Part shown: positions 1-14,252 of the stretch, piece after piece
Numbering within the stretch: the stretch's first letter is position 1
How the letters are laid out: each line of letters opens with the position of its first letter
Assembly (NCBI GenBank): GCA_012515725.1
Contig: JAAYXU010000137.1
Location: forward strand, 1 to 17,947
Length of the DNA stretch: 17,947 bases
DNA from: Clostridiales bacterium
GTDB taxonomy: Bacteria > Bacillota > Clostridia > Christensenellales > UMGS416
Reading direction: 5' to 3'
The notes under the pieces: model-generated
Databases searched by the model: none
The model's input: the letters and a program-made list of their open reading frames with translations, nothing else
Told to the model about the DNA's origin: nothing
Program-made: the position numbers and the translations under genes

Positions 1-60
1 CGCATCGTGCTGCTGGCTCCGCATCTGTTGGTTATTCGCGCGGGGAAGAATATGAGCTAG
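1..60 (+). CDS. C-terminal fragment of an unidentified protein (partial)
   Basis: The window opens inside what is probably a plus-strand gene. Frame 1 reads 19 codons to a TAG at 58-60 and ends with the residues RAGKNMS. This frame has mostly G or C in third positions, as expected for the genome. Frame 3 stays open to a TAG at 87-89 but has an A/T-rich third position, so I prefer frame 1. A factor-independent terminator follows at 104-130, which supports a plus-strand gene ending here. The fragment is too short to assign a family, and frame 3 remains possible. Confidence 0.35.
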   Translation, partial: RIVLLAPHLLVIRAGKNMS

Positions 61-103
61 TTAATATTTCTTTGCTGGAATTATATTAGTGTTGGCCTTT
101 ATG

Positions 104-130
104 AAGATCGCGGTCGCGGCGGTCTTTTTT
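104..130 (+). terminator. Factor-independent terminator of the upstream gene
   Basis: AAGATCGC (104-111) pairs with GCGGTCTT (119-126) as an 8-bp stem with one G-U pair and a 7-base loop. A T-run continues to 130. It lies 44 bases after the frame-1 stop at 60 and ends the transcript coming from outside the window, which separates it from the gene starting at 334. Confidence 0.75.
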
Positions 131-216
131 ATTTCAAAGAATAAAAATGTATACCCCAAATCATGATAATATCATATCACTTCGCATATGTATGGAGAAG
201 TGCTTTTACCTGCTGT

Positions 217-281
217 CATTCGATGTTAACACAGGTACACGCCTATCGAATGTATTGTTCACTAATTCGCCCATGGCGAAT
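217..281. repeat. Two inverted repeats in the leader of the RdhA-like gene
   Basis: CATTCGAT (217-224) and ATCGAATG (245-252) form a perfect 8-bp inverted repeat around 20 bases. Just downstream, ATTCGCC (265-271) and GGCGAAT (275-281) form a 7-bp hairpin with a 3-base loop. Both lie in the 203-base stretch between the upstream terminator (130) and the start at 334. They could be RNA leader structures or operator sites. I found no convincing -35/-10 pair and no riboswitch consensus that I recognise here. Confidence 0.4.
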
Positions 282-321
282 GACACGCGGCGCAATCGGC
301 CGTACAATGGGGAAAAAGGAC

Positions 322-327
322 AGGAGG
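322..327 (+). promoter_or_regulatory. Ribosome binding site that fixes the start at 334
   Basis: AGGAGG lies 6 bases before the ATG at 334. The same frame is open upstream to an ATG at 163, but the upstream codons have no comparable Shine-Dalgarno sequence. Similarity between this protein's first module and its own third module also only begins after residue 334's Met, so 334 is taken as the true start. Confidence 0.8.
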
Positions 328-333
328 AGCGAT

Positions 334-2631
334 ATGAAGACGGTAGCGTACGATCCCGCGCTGGCGGTGGAGCTCAAGCGGAAGGCCTACGAACTGGGAG
401 CGGATCTGGTGGGATTCGCGAACATCGAGAGATTTGAGAACGCCCCGATCATGATGAGTCCCCAGGGAATACTTCCCACGGCACGGACCGTCATGGTATG
501 CGGCATCCATCATCCCGACGCCACGATCGAGCTGGACGGAGAGCCAAGCCCCCACCAGATGGACAGCTACGGCGTGCAGATCGCGATGAACGACAAGCTG
601 GACCGGATCTCGTTCCGGCTGGCGTGTATGCTGGAGGACATGGGATACCCGACGGTACCGATCGTGAGCAGCAACATCTGGCGGTACAAGCAGTATAAGC
701 AGCTCAATGCCGTATTTGCCCCCGATGTGTCGCACATATACGCGGCGGTCGCAGCTGGCCTGACCGAGCTTGGGTGGAACGGCCTTTCGATGTCTCCGGA
801 GTACGGGCCCCGGAACCGGTTCGTCACGGTCATCACCGAGGCCCAACTAGAGCCTACGCCGCTCTACAGGGGCGAGAAGCTCTGCGACATGTGCGGGGAA
901 TGCATACGGAACTGCCAGGCGCAGACTTTTACAAAAGAGGTAAACGGTACGAACAACGTGCGTATCGAGGACAAGGACAATATTTTCGTCAACAAGAACC
1001 TATGGCGCTGCGCCTGGTCGGAGCACTTTGCGCTGGATCTCGACAAGGGGCTCCCCGATGTCGTTGACGAGAAGGCCATACTGGACGCGGTGGAGCGTGA
1101 TGGACGCCGCTCAGGCACGCTGGGCACCTGCCTTAAGGTCTGCGTTCCCGCGCCGATGCGGACCGAGAAGCCGCAGTACACGCGCTTCACGACCCGAAAG
1201 AACCAGTTTGCGCCCACGGGCCTGCCCGTTCCGCGCAAGTTCATCGACCAGGCCATGCTGACGGCCGCGCAGTTCGCCGCCGACCGCTTCATAATACTGA
1301 CCGCCGAGGACGCGCGCAGCAGGGGAATCGACCTTGCGGATATGATGCCTGACGCCAGAGCCGCGATCATCGTGTCCACATCATTCCGGATAGACGGCGG
1401 AGAAGGTCTGCCCGATAACAACCGGAACGCGATTCCTCATCCGTACCGCAGCGAGGGAACGCGCAACCTGGTATTCGCTACGCTTGATATCGCGCGCATG
1501 TTCGACACGCTGGGCATAGCCGCTATATCCCAGTCCATCAAGATGAATAGGGCGATCCGCAAGTCAGGCATTCTTGAGGGCGACGGCGGTGAGGAGACAT
1601 GCTGCTCGAGCGTCATTGTCAATTACGATCTGCCCGCGATGGACATACCGCTTCGCGGCCGTCCGGCGCGGCGTCTGCGCGACGCGCGGGACATAAAGGC
1701 CCTGGCCGCGGCGTGCGGCGCGGATCTGTGCGGTATATCCGACGCGGGCCGCGTCGCTGATACGGCTGACGCGATCGAGGCGTTCATGGGAGCCGAGAGG
1801 GTACTGGAGGCTACCGACCGAAACAACCTCTTTATGCCCTATGACCCCGAGATCACCGTACCGGGCCGGCCGGTACTCCGCCCCGACGACTATATCCCGG
1901 GTAGCCGCAGCGTGATCGTACTGGGTATCCGCTATCCCGCAGCGCCGGTGGAGCGCGCAGGAAAACCCCCGGCTGAAGCGGTGGGGCCTTATGTGTTCGT
2001 GCAGTACCAGACGCAGCGGGAGCTGTCCTACGCTGCAATGCGGGTGGTTCGCGCACTACAAGAGCAGGGCTGGCGCGCGGTGCTCACGCACGACCTTATG
2101 AACCTGGGCAGCGAGACCGGCAGTCCGCGCGGGCCGCACAGCGCGCCCATCAACAACGCGGTCGAAGCGGTCTGCGCGGGCCTTGGCCAGCTGACATACA
2201 ACAGGAACGTATATACCGAAGCATATGGCATCAATCAGCGATTCGTCGCGATCGTGACCGATATGCCGCTTGCGGCCGACGCGGTGCAGCCCGCCCGGAT
2301 CGCCGATACATGCGCCCGGTGCGAAAAGTGCGTGTCCGCCTGTCCCACCGCCGCCATCGGTACGCCCCGGCCCGTAACGATCGGAGGCGTCCGCTACGAT
2401 GTGCTGCCCATAGACCGGAATCTTTGCCGCTGGGCTTCCTACTTCGCGCTGACTAACCGGGACGGCTTCGAGTATAACGGCTCCACGATGGATCTGACGC
2501 CGCCCGAGGAATTGGGCGAGGCCGCTTTGGCGGACGCGCTGCGCCGCCGCGACCCGATCAGCAAGTTCCGCCCCACCATCGTACAGCGCTGCGTGTCCGA
2601 GTGCCCGCTGGCGACGGGAGAGCGCATATAG
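334..2631 (+). CDS. Tandem reductive-dehalogenase/QueG-like double [4Fe-4S] protein
   Basis: The 765-residue product contains two complete modules and one degenerate module. Module 1 (about 15-285) has the RdhA-like stretch GWNGLSMSPEYGPR and cysteines 184, 187, 190, 194, 226, 266 and 270. Module 3 (about 450-760) has the same pattern at 660, 663, 666, 670, 698, 753 and 757. The CxxCxxCxxxC motif plus three distal cysteines would hold two [4Fe-4S] clusters per module. The middle segment (about 305-445) repeats only the N-terminal subdomain (PDARAAIIVSTSFR matches PTARTVMVCGIHH and PGSRSVIVLGIRY) and has no cluster motif. Members of this superfamily are cobalamin-dependent reductases (RdhA, QueG), but ordinary QueG is about half this length. 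There is no Tat signal or membrane segment, so a cytoplasmic location is likely. Cofactor and substrate are inferred, not seen. The gene stands alone between two terminators. Confidence 0.8.
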   Translation: MKTVAYDPALAVELKRKAYELGADLVGFANIERFENAPIMMSPQGILPTARTVMVCGIHHPDATIELDGEPSPHQMDSYGVQIAMNDKLDRISFRLACMLEDMGYPTVPIVSSNIWRYKQYKQLNAVFAPDVSHIYAAVAAGLTELGWNGLSMSPEYGPRNRFVTVITEAQLEPTPLYRGEKLCDMCGECIRNCQAQTFTKEVNGTNNVRIEDKDNIFVNKNLWRCAWSEHFALDLDKGLPDVVDEKAILDAVERDGRRSGTLGTCLKVCVPAPMRTEKPQYTRFTTRKNQFAPTGLPVPRKFIDQAMLTAAQFAADRFIILTAEDARSRGIDLADMMPDARAAIIVSTSFRIDGGEGLPDNNRNAIPHPYRSEGTRNLVFATLDIARMFDTLGIAAISQSIKMNRAIRKSGILEGDGGEETCCSSVIVNYDLPAMDIPLRGRPARRLRDARDIKALAAACGADLCGISDAGRVADTADAIEAFMGAERVLEATDRNNLFMPYDPEITVPGRPVLRPDDYIPGSRSVIVLGIRYPAAPVERAGKPPAEAVGPYVFVQYQTQRELSYAAMRVVRALQEQGWRAVLTHDLMNLGSETGSPRGPHSAPINNAVEAVCAGLGQLTYNRNVYTEAYGINQRFVAIVTDMPLAADAVQPARIADTCARCEKCVSACPTAAIGTPRPVTIGGVRYDVLPIDRNLCRWASYFALTNRDGFEYNGSTMDLTPPEELGEAALADALRRRDPISKFRPTIVQRCVSECPLATGERI

Positions 2632-2641
2632 ACAGAGAAAC

Positions 2642-2675
2642 AAAGCCCCCGCCGCGGCGCCGCGGCGGGGGCTTT
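2642..2675. terminator. Bidirectional terminator between convergent genes
   Basis: This is a perfect 17-bp inverted repeat with no unpaired loop in the DNA: AAAGCCCCCGCCGCGGC (2642-2658) and its complement (2659-2675). T residues follow to 2677 on the plus strand; the minus-strand flank (CTTTGTTTC) is weaker. It starts 10 bases after the stop of the RdhA-like gene and 14 bases beyond the stop of the convergent acyltransferase gene, so it can serve both transcripts, more strongly the plus one. Confidence 0.9.
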
Positions 2676-2689
2676 TTCATGTACAGGCG

Positions 2690-4108
2690 TCAGGGCATCG
2701 TCACCTGCGCAAGGGCGCTGGAGGAGACGGTCTCGCCTTTTTTCTCGATGACGACCGATACAGCGTACTCCCCGGCGGGCAGGACTCCGGAGGGAAGGTA
2801 CATCGTAAACCCGTTCCCGTACCGCTCCGGAAGCGCCGCGGCGTCCTCGTCCGACAGGAGCGGGAACGGCTCGAAGCAAGCGTCTGCGGGCCCCGCAAGA
2901 CGTACCGTAACGAGCCCTTCTCCCTCCGCCGCGCCATAGATGACGAGTCCGCCTTCCGCCTGCCGGACTCCCAGGGAGACCCGCGTCCCCGGAACCTCGG
3001 GGATGTTGACGCATTCCCGCCGCGGGGCGGACAAAAGGGGCGCGTACTTAAGGAGCTCAGGGATGTTGCGCTCTACGATTTCGAGCACCACGACGTCGGT
3101 GTCCTCCATGAGCCCGTAGTCGTAGGGAACCGCCCGGGAATAGAGCGTCCGCCCGAATGCGTTCGACAGGAACGGAATGAGCGCGTTGCAGAACGAGTCG
3201 CGGAATATGAGCAGCGCCGTATCGTTTGCGTCGCTCCGGGTCTCAATGCGTATATCCTCGGGCGAGCGGATCGGGCGCTCGGCGCGGTAGTTTTCGGGTA
3301 TAGGATATTCGATCTGCTCATCGGTTGCGCGCAGCGACGGCAGCAGCATGACCGACAGGTCGCCGTGCCAGCCATGCTCCGTTTCTCCCGTCACGCCCGC
3401 GTAGTCGTCCCACGTAAAGCCGGGCAGCTGGGCCGATACGGTCTCAAGTATCGTCCGGTAGGCGACGAGCGCACCGGCGTTGTTCCAGTGCGTATCGAGC
3501 CTGTGGTATATCTGACACTCCGAACGGGCGGCGGCGAGGGCGGCCCGCAGGTCCGCGTATGGGACGCCATGAGCGTCCATCGCTGCCTGCAGCGCCGACA
3601 GATTGCTGTCCCGTGACTCGGGGAGCAGCCGCGCGGGCATGTATTCAGGGTAAATCGTATTTTTGTTAGGCGCAAGCGCTACGACGAACGCTGTGCCCCG
3701 GGCGCGCAGCGACTCCTGCTGGAGTGCGAGCGTGCGCGCCAGGCGCGCGATGTCGTCGTCCGCAAGAGCACTCCGCCCCAGATAGTCGTCCAGCGTTTCG
3801 GCGAAAAACAGCCAGCCCTCCCGCCCGACGATCACCTTCTCGCTCGAGGAGTCGGAGAGGAGTGTCCTGCGCAGGGCGGCGTTGGCGGTCACGAGCAGGG
3901 GGCGCAGCCCGAAGTTCTCCGAGAAATAGGTGTCGAATTCTTCGGGGAATTCGGCGTTGAAGCCATTCTCGTCCCATATGGACGGAGGCGACGCCAGGGC
4001 GCGTTTTTCGTAATTGGGGGACTCCACGCCCAGCAGCAGCAGGAGCCCGGGGGCGGCGCACACGGCGAAGAATAGCACGATATAGCCGATGAGGAAGCCT
4101 CGTTTCAC
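2690..4108 (-). CDS. AlgJ/AlgX-like (DHHW family) SGNH O-acyltransferase
   Basis: This 472-residue protein has an N-terminal membrane anchor or uncleaved signal (about 5-27), an SGNH-type catalytic domain and a beta-rich C-terminal region (about 365-472). DTHW at 205-208 matches the family's D-x-H-W catalytic pair. RDSF at 303-306 supplies the probable nucleophile Ser305. Such proteins act outside the membrane and place acyl groups, usually acetyl, on polysaccharides; the C-terminal region sits where AlgX has a carbohydrate-binding module. The start is GTG, and its GAGGTG ribosome binding site (4114-4119) overlaps the stop codon of the MBOAT gene upstream, which suggests translational coupling. 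It is the last gene of the minus-strand operon. The polymer substrate is unknown. Confidence 0.85.
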   Translation of the reverse strand: MKRGFLIGYIVLFFAVCAAPGLLLLLGVESPNYEKRALASPPSIWDENGFNAEFPEEFDTYFSENFGLRPLLVTANAALRRTLLSDSSSEKVIVGREGWLFFAETLDDYLGRSALADDDIARLARTLALQQESLRARGTAFVVALAPNKNTIYPEYMPARLLPESRDSNLSALQAAMDAHGVPYADLRAALAAARSECQIYHRLDTHWNNAGALVAYRTILETVSAQLPGFTWDDYAGVTGETEHGWHGDLSVMLLPSLRATDEQIEYPIPENYRAERPIRSPEDIRIETRSDANDTALLIFRDSFCNALIPFLSNAFGRTLYSRAVPYDYGLMEDTDVVVLEIVERNIPELLKYAPLLSAPRRECVNIPEVPGTRVSLGVRQAEGGLVIYGAAEGEGLVTVRLAGPADACFEPFPLLSDEDAAALPERYGNGFTMYLPSGVLPAGEYAVSVVIEKKGETVSSSALAQVTMP

Positions 4109-4117
4109 GCTTTCACC

Positions 4118-5527
4118 TCAGAACCGGAAGTATATGAACGGATTATACGTAGCGGCCGACAGCGACAGCACGCACAGGAAGAAAAGCACGATCGTCGCCG
4201 CATATCCGACGGAGCGCAGCCAGGCGGACGCGCGCGGCGCGGTCAGCCGCCGCTCCAGCGCCGGCACGATGGGTATGCTGGCCAGCACGGCCGCGACCGT
4301 TGTCGCGAGCACTGTGGGGGAGAGCATCTCGCCAATGAGCGACAGCTGCCTGGCGTTCATGCGAAGGCCGGTAAACATCGCGCCGATCATCGAGCCGGCC
4401 TGTCCCAGGGTTTCTGCGCGGAAGAGCACGAAGCCCACCGCGACCACCAGCATCGTGTAGAGCCAGGAGAGCGCCTTCATGCGCTTTCCGGGACGGATCA
4501 CGTTCAGGGTCTCCAGTATGAGGAAGAGCCCGTGAAAAAGGCCCCACAGCACGAACGTCCACGACGCGCCGTGCCACAGTCCCGTGCAAAGGAACACGAT
4601 GCCCTTGTTGAGGCATTCCCGCGCTCTGCCCTTTCGGTTGCCGCCCAGCGGGATATAGAGATATTCCTTGAACCAGGTAGACAGCGATATGTGCCACCTG
4701 CGCCAGAAATCCTTGACGCTCAGCGACACGTAGGGGAAGCGGAAATTCTCAAGAAACGTGAACCCGAACATGCTGCCCATGCCGATGGCCATGTCGGAAT
4801 AACCGCAGAAATCAAAGAATATCTGGAAGCAGTAGGCGACGGCGCCAATCCAGGCGATGGGTATGTTCACATCGGCGGCTGGGAGCGCAAACACCCGGTC
4901 GGCTATCTCTCCCATGACGTTGGCGATCAGCAGTTTCTTAGAAAGTCCCACGATGAAGCGGCGTATGCCCAGCGCCACGCCCTCGCTGGTGACGGTTCGG
5001 CGCTCGATCTGCTCGGCGATATCGTGGTACTTGACGATAGGCCCGGCGATGAGCTGCGGAAAAAAGGAAATATACAGAGCCACCTTTGCGACGCTGCGCT
5101 GGGCCCGGGTGCGCTCCCGGTATACGTCCAGTACGTACGACATCGCCTGGAACGTGAAGAACGATATGCCGATAGGCAGCCGGATGGCGGGAACGGGTAT
5201 CTCTACGCCCGGGAGGGAATTGAGATTCTCCACGATGAAGCCGGTGTACTTGAATACGACAAGCAGCGCGATGTTTATAAACGCGGACAGACCCGCCAGC
5301 GCCCTGCGCCGACCGGGACTTGGCACGTCCTCGATCGCGATCGCAAGCAGCGTGTTGATGGCGATGGACGCCAGCATGACGAGTACGAAATACGGCTCGC
5401 CCCACCCGTAGAAAAGGAGGCTTGCGATGAGCAGCGGTGCGTTACGGTACCGCTCGGGCAGCAGCCAGTGCAACCCGAATACCACCGGCAGAAAAACAAA
5501 CAAAAAAACCGTAGAGCTGAATACCAT
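4118..5527 (-). CDS. MBOAT family membrane O-acyltransferase, AlgI-like
   Basis: This 469-residue polytopic membrane protein matches the AlgI/DltB branch of the MBOAT family. Diagnostic blocks are FDFCGYSDMAIG (239-250), FWRRWHISLSTWF (274-286), YIPLGGNR (291-298) and the catalytic-histidine block LWHGASWTFVLWGLFHG (His319, with His332 after it). AlgI-type proteins pass acyl groups from a cytoplasmic donor across the membrane to an extracytoplasmic transferase. That partner is most likely the DHHW protein encoded 9 bases downstream. The start has a modest AAAGAGG site (5533-5539). It lies 23 bases after the small lipoprotein-like gene in the same operon. Length is normal for the family. DltB is less likely because no dltA, dltC or dltD genes are nearby. 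Confidence 0.92.
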   Translation of the reverse strand: MVFSSTVFLFVFLPVVFGLHWLLPERYRNAPLLIASLLFYGWGEPYFVLVMLASIAINTLLAIAIEDVPSPGRRRALAGLSAFINIALLVVFKYTGFIVENLNSLPGVEIPVPAIRLPIGISFFTFQAMSYVLDVYRERTRAQRSVAKVALYISFFPQLIAGPIVKYHDIAEQIERRTVTSEGVALGIRRFIVGLSKKLLIANVMGEIADRVFALPAADVNIPIAWIGAVAYCFQIFFDFCGYSDMAIGMGSMFGFTFLENFRFPYVSLSVKDFWRRWHISLSTWFKEYLYIPLGGNRKGRARECLNKGIVFLCTGLWHGASWTFVLWGLFHGLFLILETLNVIRPGKRMKALSWLYTMLVVAVGFVLFRAETLGQAGSMIGAMFTGLRMNARQLSLIGEMLSPTVLATTVAAVLASIPIVPALERRLTAPRASAWLRSVGYAATIVLFFLCVLSLSAATYNPFIYFRF

Positions 5528-5550
5528 GCGCGCCTCTTTAGGTTTTCCGC

Positions 5551-6117
5551 TTAGTCGGTAATATTAGTCGGGTAGTAGTAGTCAATCCACGCTACGGTCC
5601 CGCCGGTCAAGTCGAAGAGAATGCGCGGGTTGGCAAGATCGGCAGGGTCCCCGTCCACATAGGTATAGATGCCGTTGTCGTCTATGTGCGGCTCCCCGTA
5701 GGCCGCTACGACGTCGGCGCGGGAGGAGCCCACGGTCACGCCCTTGGCGGTAGGATAGCGCTCTGAGTAGACGATGATTTCATTGATGAGGTCGGTCTTG
5801 CCGTCGGGATTCGTATAGATCGCGACGTCGCCGTAGTCGTAGGTCTTGTCAAAGCCCTCGAACACGCAGCTGATGGCCTCGCTGTAGTCGTAATCCTCTC
5901 CCAGGGCCGCAAGCAGAGGAGCCACGTCGCTGCGAAGGGCAAAGGTTGCGCCGTTGGCTGAAAAGAGCAGGTCATCGCTCGTGAACACGCCCATCTGCGG
6001 TCCGGCGGCGGGCGTGGCGGTCGCCTCGACCGTGGCGTCCGGGCCTCCGTTTCCGGTGCAGGCCGCGGGGAGCAGGGCAAACACACATATTAAAATTCCC
6101 GTGACGAGACGTTTCAT
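5551..6117 (-). CDS. Small secreted or lipid-anchored protein with BamE/SmpA-like motif
   Basis: This 188-residue protein begins with a signal peptide: basic MKR, a hydrophobic core, then LLPAAC with Cys20. The Cys suggests a lipoprotein, but Pro at -3 does not fit the standard lipobox, so lipidation is only probable. A Thr/Ala/Pro-rich linker (about 21-41) follows. Residues 126-143 (GVTVGSSRADVVAAYGEP) resemble the 'G-x-s-r-d-e-V-x-x-x-x-G-x-P' repeat of BamE/SmpA-like folds, which often act in surface protein-protein contacts. It is the first gene of the envelope operon, with AAGGAG (6125-6130) 7 bases before the ATG. Its role in polymer acylation is inferred from its neighbours only. Confidence 0.75.
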   Translation of the reverse strand: MKRLVTGILICVFALLPAACTGNGGPDATVEATATPAAGPQMGVFTSDDLLFSANGATFALRSDVAPLLAALGEDYDYSEAISCVFEGFDKTYDYGDVAIYTNPDGKTDLINEIIVYSERYPTAKGVTVGSSRADVVAAYGEPHIDDNGIYTYVDGDPADLANPRILFDLTGGTVAWIDYYYPTNITD

Positions 6118-6170
6118 TGTATTTCTCCTTTTAACAGGTATGCCAGCTGAATGTATTGAACCGTTGGTTT

Positions 6171-6199
6171 ATTGTATCACAGCGCGTATACGCATACAA
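6171..6199 (-). promoter_or_regulatory. Probable promoter of the envelope acylation operon
   Basis: Reading the minus strand, TTGTAT (6199-6194) is followed after 17 bases by TACAAT (6176-6171). A TG one base before the -10 gives an extended -10 element (TGATACAAT). The predicted transcript start near 6164 leaves a leader of about 47 bases before the ATG at 6117, with the AAGGAG site in place. The -35 is poor, so the extended -10 would have to carry recognition. Confidence 0.45.
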
Positions 6200-6244
6200 G
6201 CGGGTGGATTTGGCGCTTATGGTAAAGCGTTTATTTATGTGTGA

Positions 6245-6329
6245 GCGCCGTAAACCTAGCGCCCGACGAACCATCATGGTGACATCTCGGGCCAGATTTC
6301 TATTCCGAAAGTTGACGCGTTTACGGCGC
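6245..6329. repeat. 11-bp inverted repeat, widely spaced
   Basis: GCGCCGTAAAC (6245-6255) and GTTTACGGCGC (6319-6329) are perfect reverse complements separated by 63 bases. They lie between the two divergent promoters, 46 bases beyond the minus-strand -35 and 69 bases before the rpoB -35. This placement suits a pair of operator half-sites or a looped regulator site. No other gene is nearby to explain it. Confidence 0.45.
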
Positions 6330-6397
6330 GTAAAAAAGTTAGACGATCCATACAAAAATAATCATTGTACATTTACGGATAAAAAGTGGAAAAGACG

Positions 6398-6426
6398 TTG
6401 ACACGCTATGGTTTCCTTGATATAAT
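6398..6426 (+). promoter_or_regulatory. Consensus sigma-A promoter of rpoB
   Basis: TTGACA (6398-6403), exactly 17 bases, then TATAAT (6421-6426). All twelve hexamer positions match the vegetative consensus. Transcription should start near 6433 and give a leader of about 230 bases before rpoB. Many bacteria transcribe rpoB from a promoter upstream of rplJ or rplK; here rpoBC has its own. Confidence 0.92.
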
Positions 6427-6579
6427 ACCCCATTGTACCAGTATGTATTATCCTGCGCTTTTATGCCCATTTCCCCGAGCGCGAAAGGGGAGGGGGCGTC
6501 GTGCGCATCGAACTGTGAACGTTCCTATTGTACAGGGTTTGGGACTTGTTTGCAAGGGAATAATACATACGGGCATGTC

Positions 6580-6622
6580 CGCCCCCGCCATGGAGGGGAT
6601 GCTGCCCCTTCGTGCGGGGGCG
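6580..6622 (+). promoter_or_regulatory. GC-rich hairpin in the rpoB leader
   Basis: CGCCCCCGC (6580-6588) pairs perfectly with GCGGGGGCG (6614-6622). Inside it, AGGGG (6594-6598) pairs with CCCCT (6605-6609) around a 6-base loop. No T-run follows, so it is not an ordinary terminator. It ends 33 bases before the rpoB ribosome binding site. It could be a pause site, an RNase processing site or a binding site for a regulator. Confidence 0.5.
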
Positions 6623-6652
6623 CGGATTGTTACTCGACAATGAATTAGGGGT

Positions 6653-6658
6653 GTGAGG
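6653..6658 (+). promoter_or_regulatory. rpoB: Ribosome binding site supporting the rpoB start at 6665
   Basis: GTGAGG ends 6 bases before the ATG at 6665. The frame is also open from the GTG at 6653, but the only purine-rich run before that codon (AGGGG, ending 6651) leaves a single base of spacing. The ATG at 6665 is therefore preferred; the difference is four residues. Confidence 0.6.
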
Positions 6659-6664
6659 CATTTT

Positions 6665-10390
<3,726 letters not shown>

Positions 10391-10464
10391 TGCCGGGACG
10401 CATCGGCGAGGTAAGCTCTGCCGGACGTAAGCCTTCCATCGATAGTATTGGTTCACAAGCACAG

Positions 10465-10471
10465 AAGGGAG
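10465..10471 (+). promoter_or_regulatory. rpoC: Ribosome binding site supporting a TTG start for rpoC
   Basis: AAGGGAG lies 8 bases before TTG at 10480. Translation from this TTG begins MFEQNAFDAIRIGLASPEKI, which matches where Clostridia RpoC proteins usually start. The alternative ATG at 10387 overlaps the rpoB stop but would add 31 residues with no family counterpart that I recognise. Confidence 0.65.
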
Positions 10472-10479
10472 CGACCTCT

Positions 10480-14193
<3,714 letters not shown>

Positions 14194-14203
14194 CATACGC
14201 GGC

Positions 14204-14251
14204 TCTTCCCGGATCGGGCGCGTCCCGGTCCGGGACCGGCAGAGATTTTTT
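14204..14251 (+). terminator. Hairpin with T-run after rpoC, probable (partial) terminator
   Basis: TCCCGGATCGGG (14207-14218) pairs with CCCGGTCCGGGA (14224-14235) over 12 bp with one G-U and a 5-base loop. CTCT (14203-14206 region) can also pair with AGAG (14241-14244) across a 5-base bulge, bringing the stem next to six T residues (14246-14251). The core stem alone ends 10 bases before the T-run, so termination may be partial. It separates rpoBC from the str-type operon, whose promoter begins two bases later. Confidence 0.55.
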
Positions 14252-14252
14252 A

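Larger units (their letters stand above)
6118..6664. other. Divergent intergenic region between the envelope operon and rpoB
   Basis: This 547-base gene-free stretch separates the minus-strand acylation operon from rpoB. Its parts are a likely minus-strand promoter (6171-6199), an 11-bp inverted repeat (6245-6329), the perfect rpoB promoter (6398-6426) and a transcribed rpoB leader of about 230 bases with GC-rich hairpins. Short open frames inside it lack a Shine-Dalgarno sequence and look like chance. I found no rRNA or tRNA and no rplL remnant. Confidence 0.7.

Noticed and set aside
178..202. A CACTTC/GAAGTG hairpin followed by CTTTT, as a second terminator
   Set aside because: The stem has only 6 bp with a 13-base loop and a short T-run. 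It is too weak to claim next to the good terminator at 104-130.
163..333. An N-terminal extension of the RdhA-like protein from ATG 163
   Set aside because: It lacks a ribosome binding site, while ATG 334 has AGGAGG at 6 bases. The extension contains inverted repeats and A/T-rich codons typical of a leader.
6433..6648. A Cys-rich 71-residue open frame in the rpoB leader, beginning with TTG
   Set aside because: It would start at the predicted transcript start with no ribosome binding site, and its codons do not follow the genome's usual pattern. It overlaps the structured leader.
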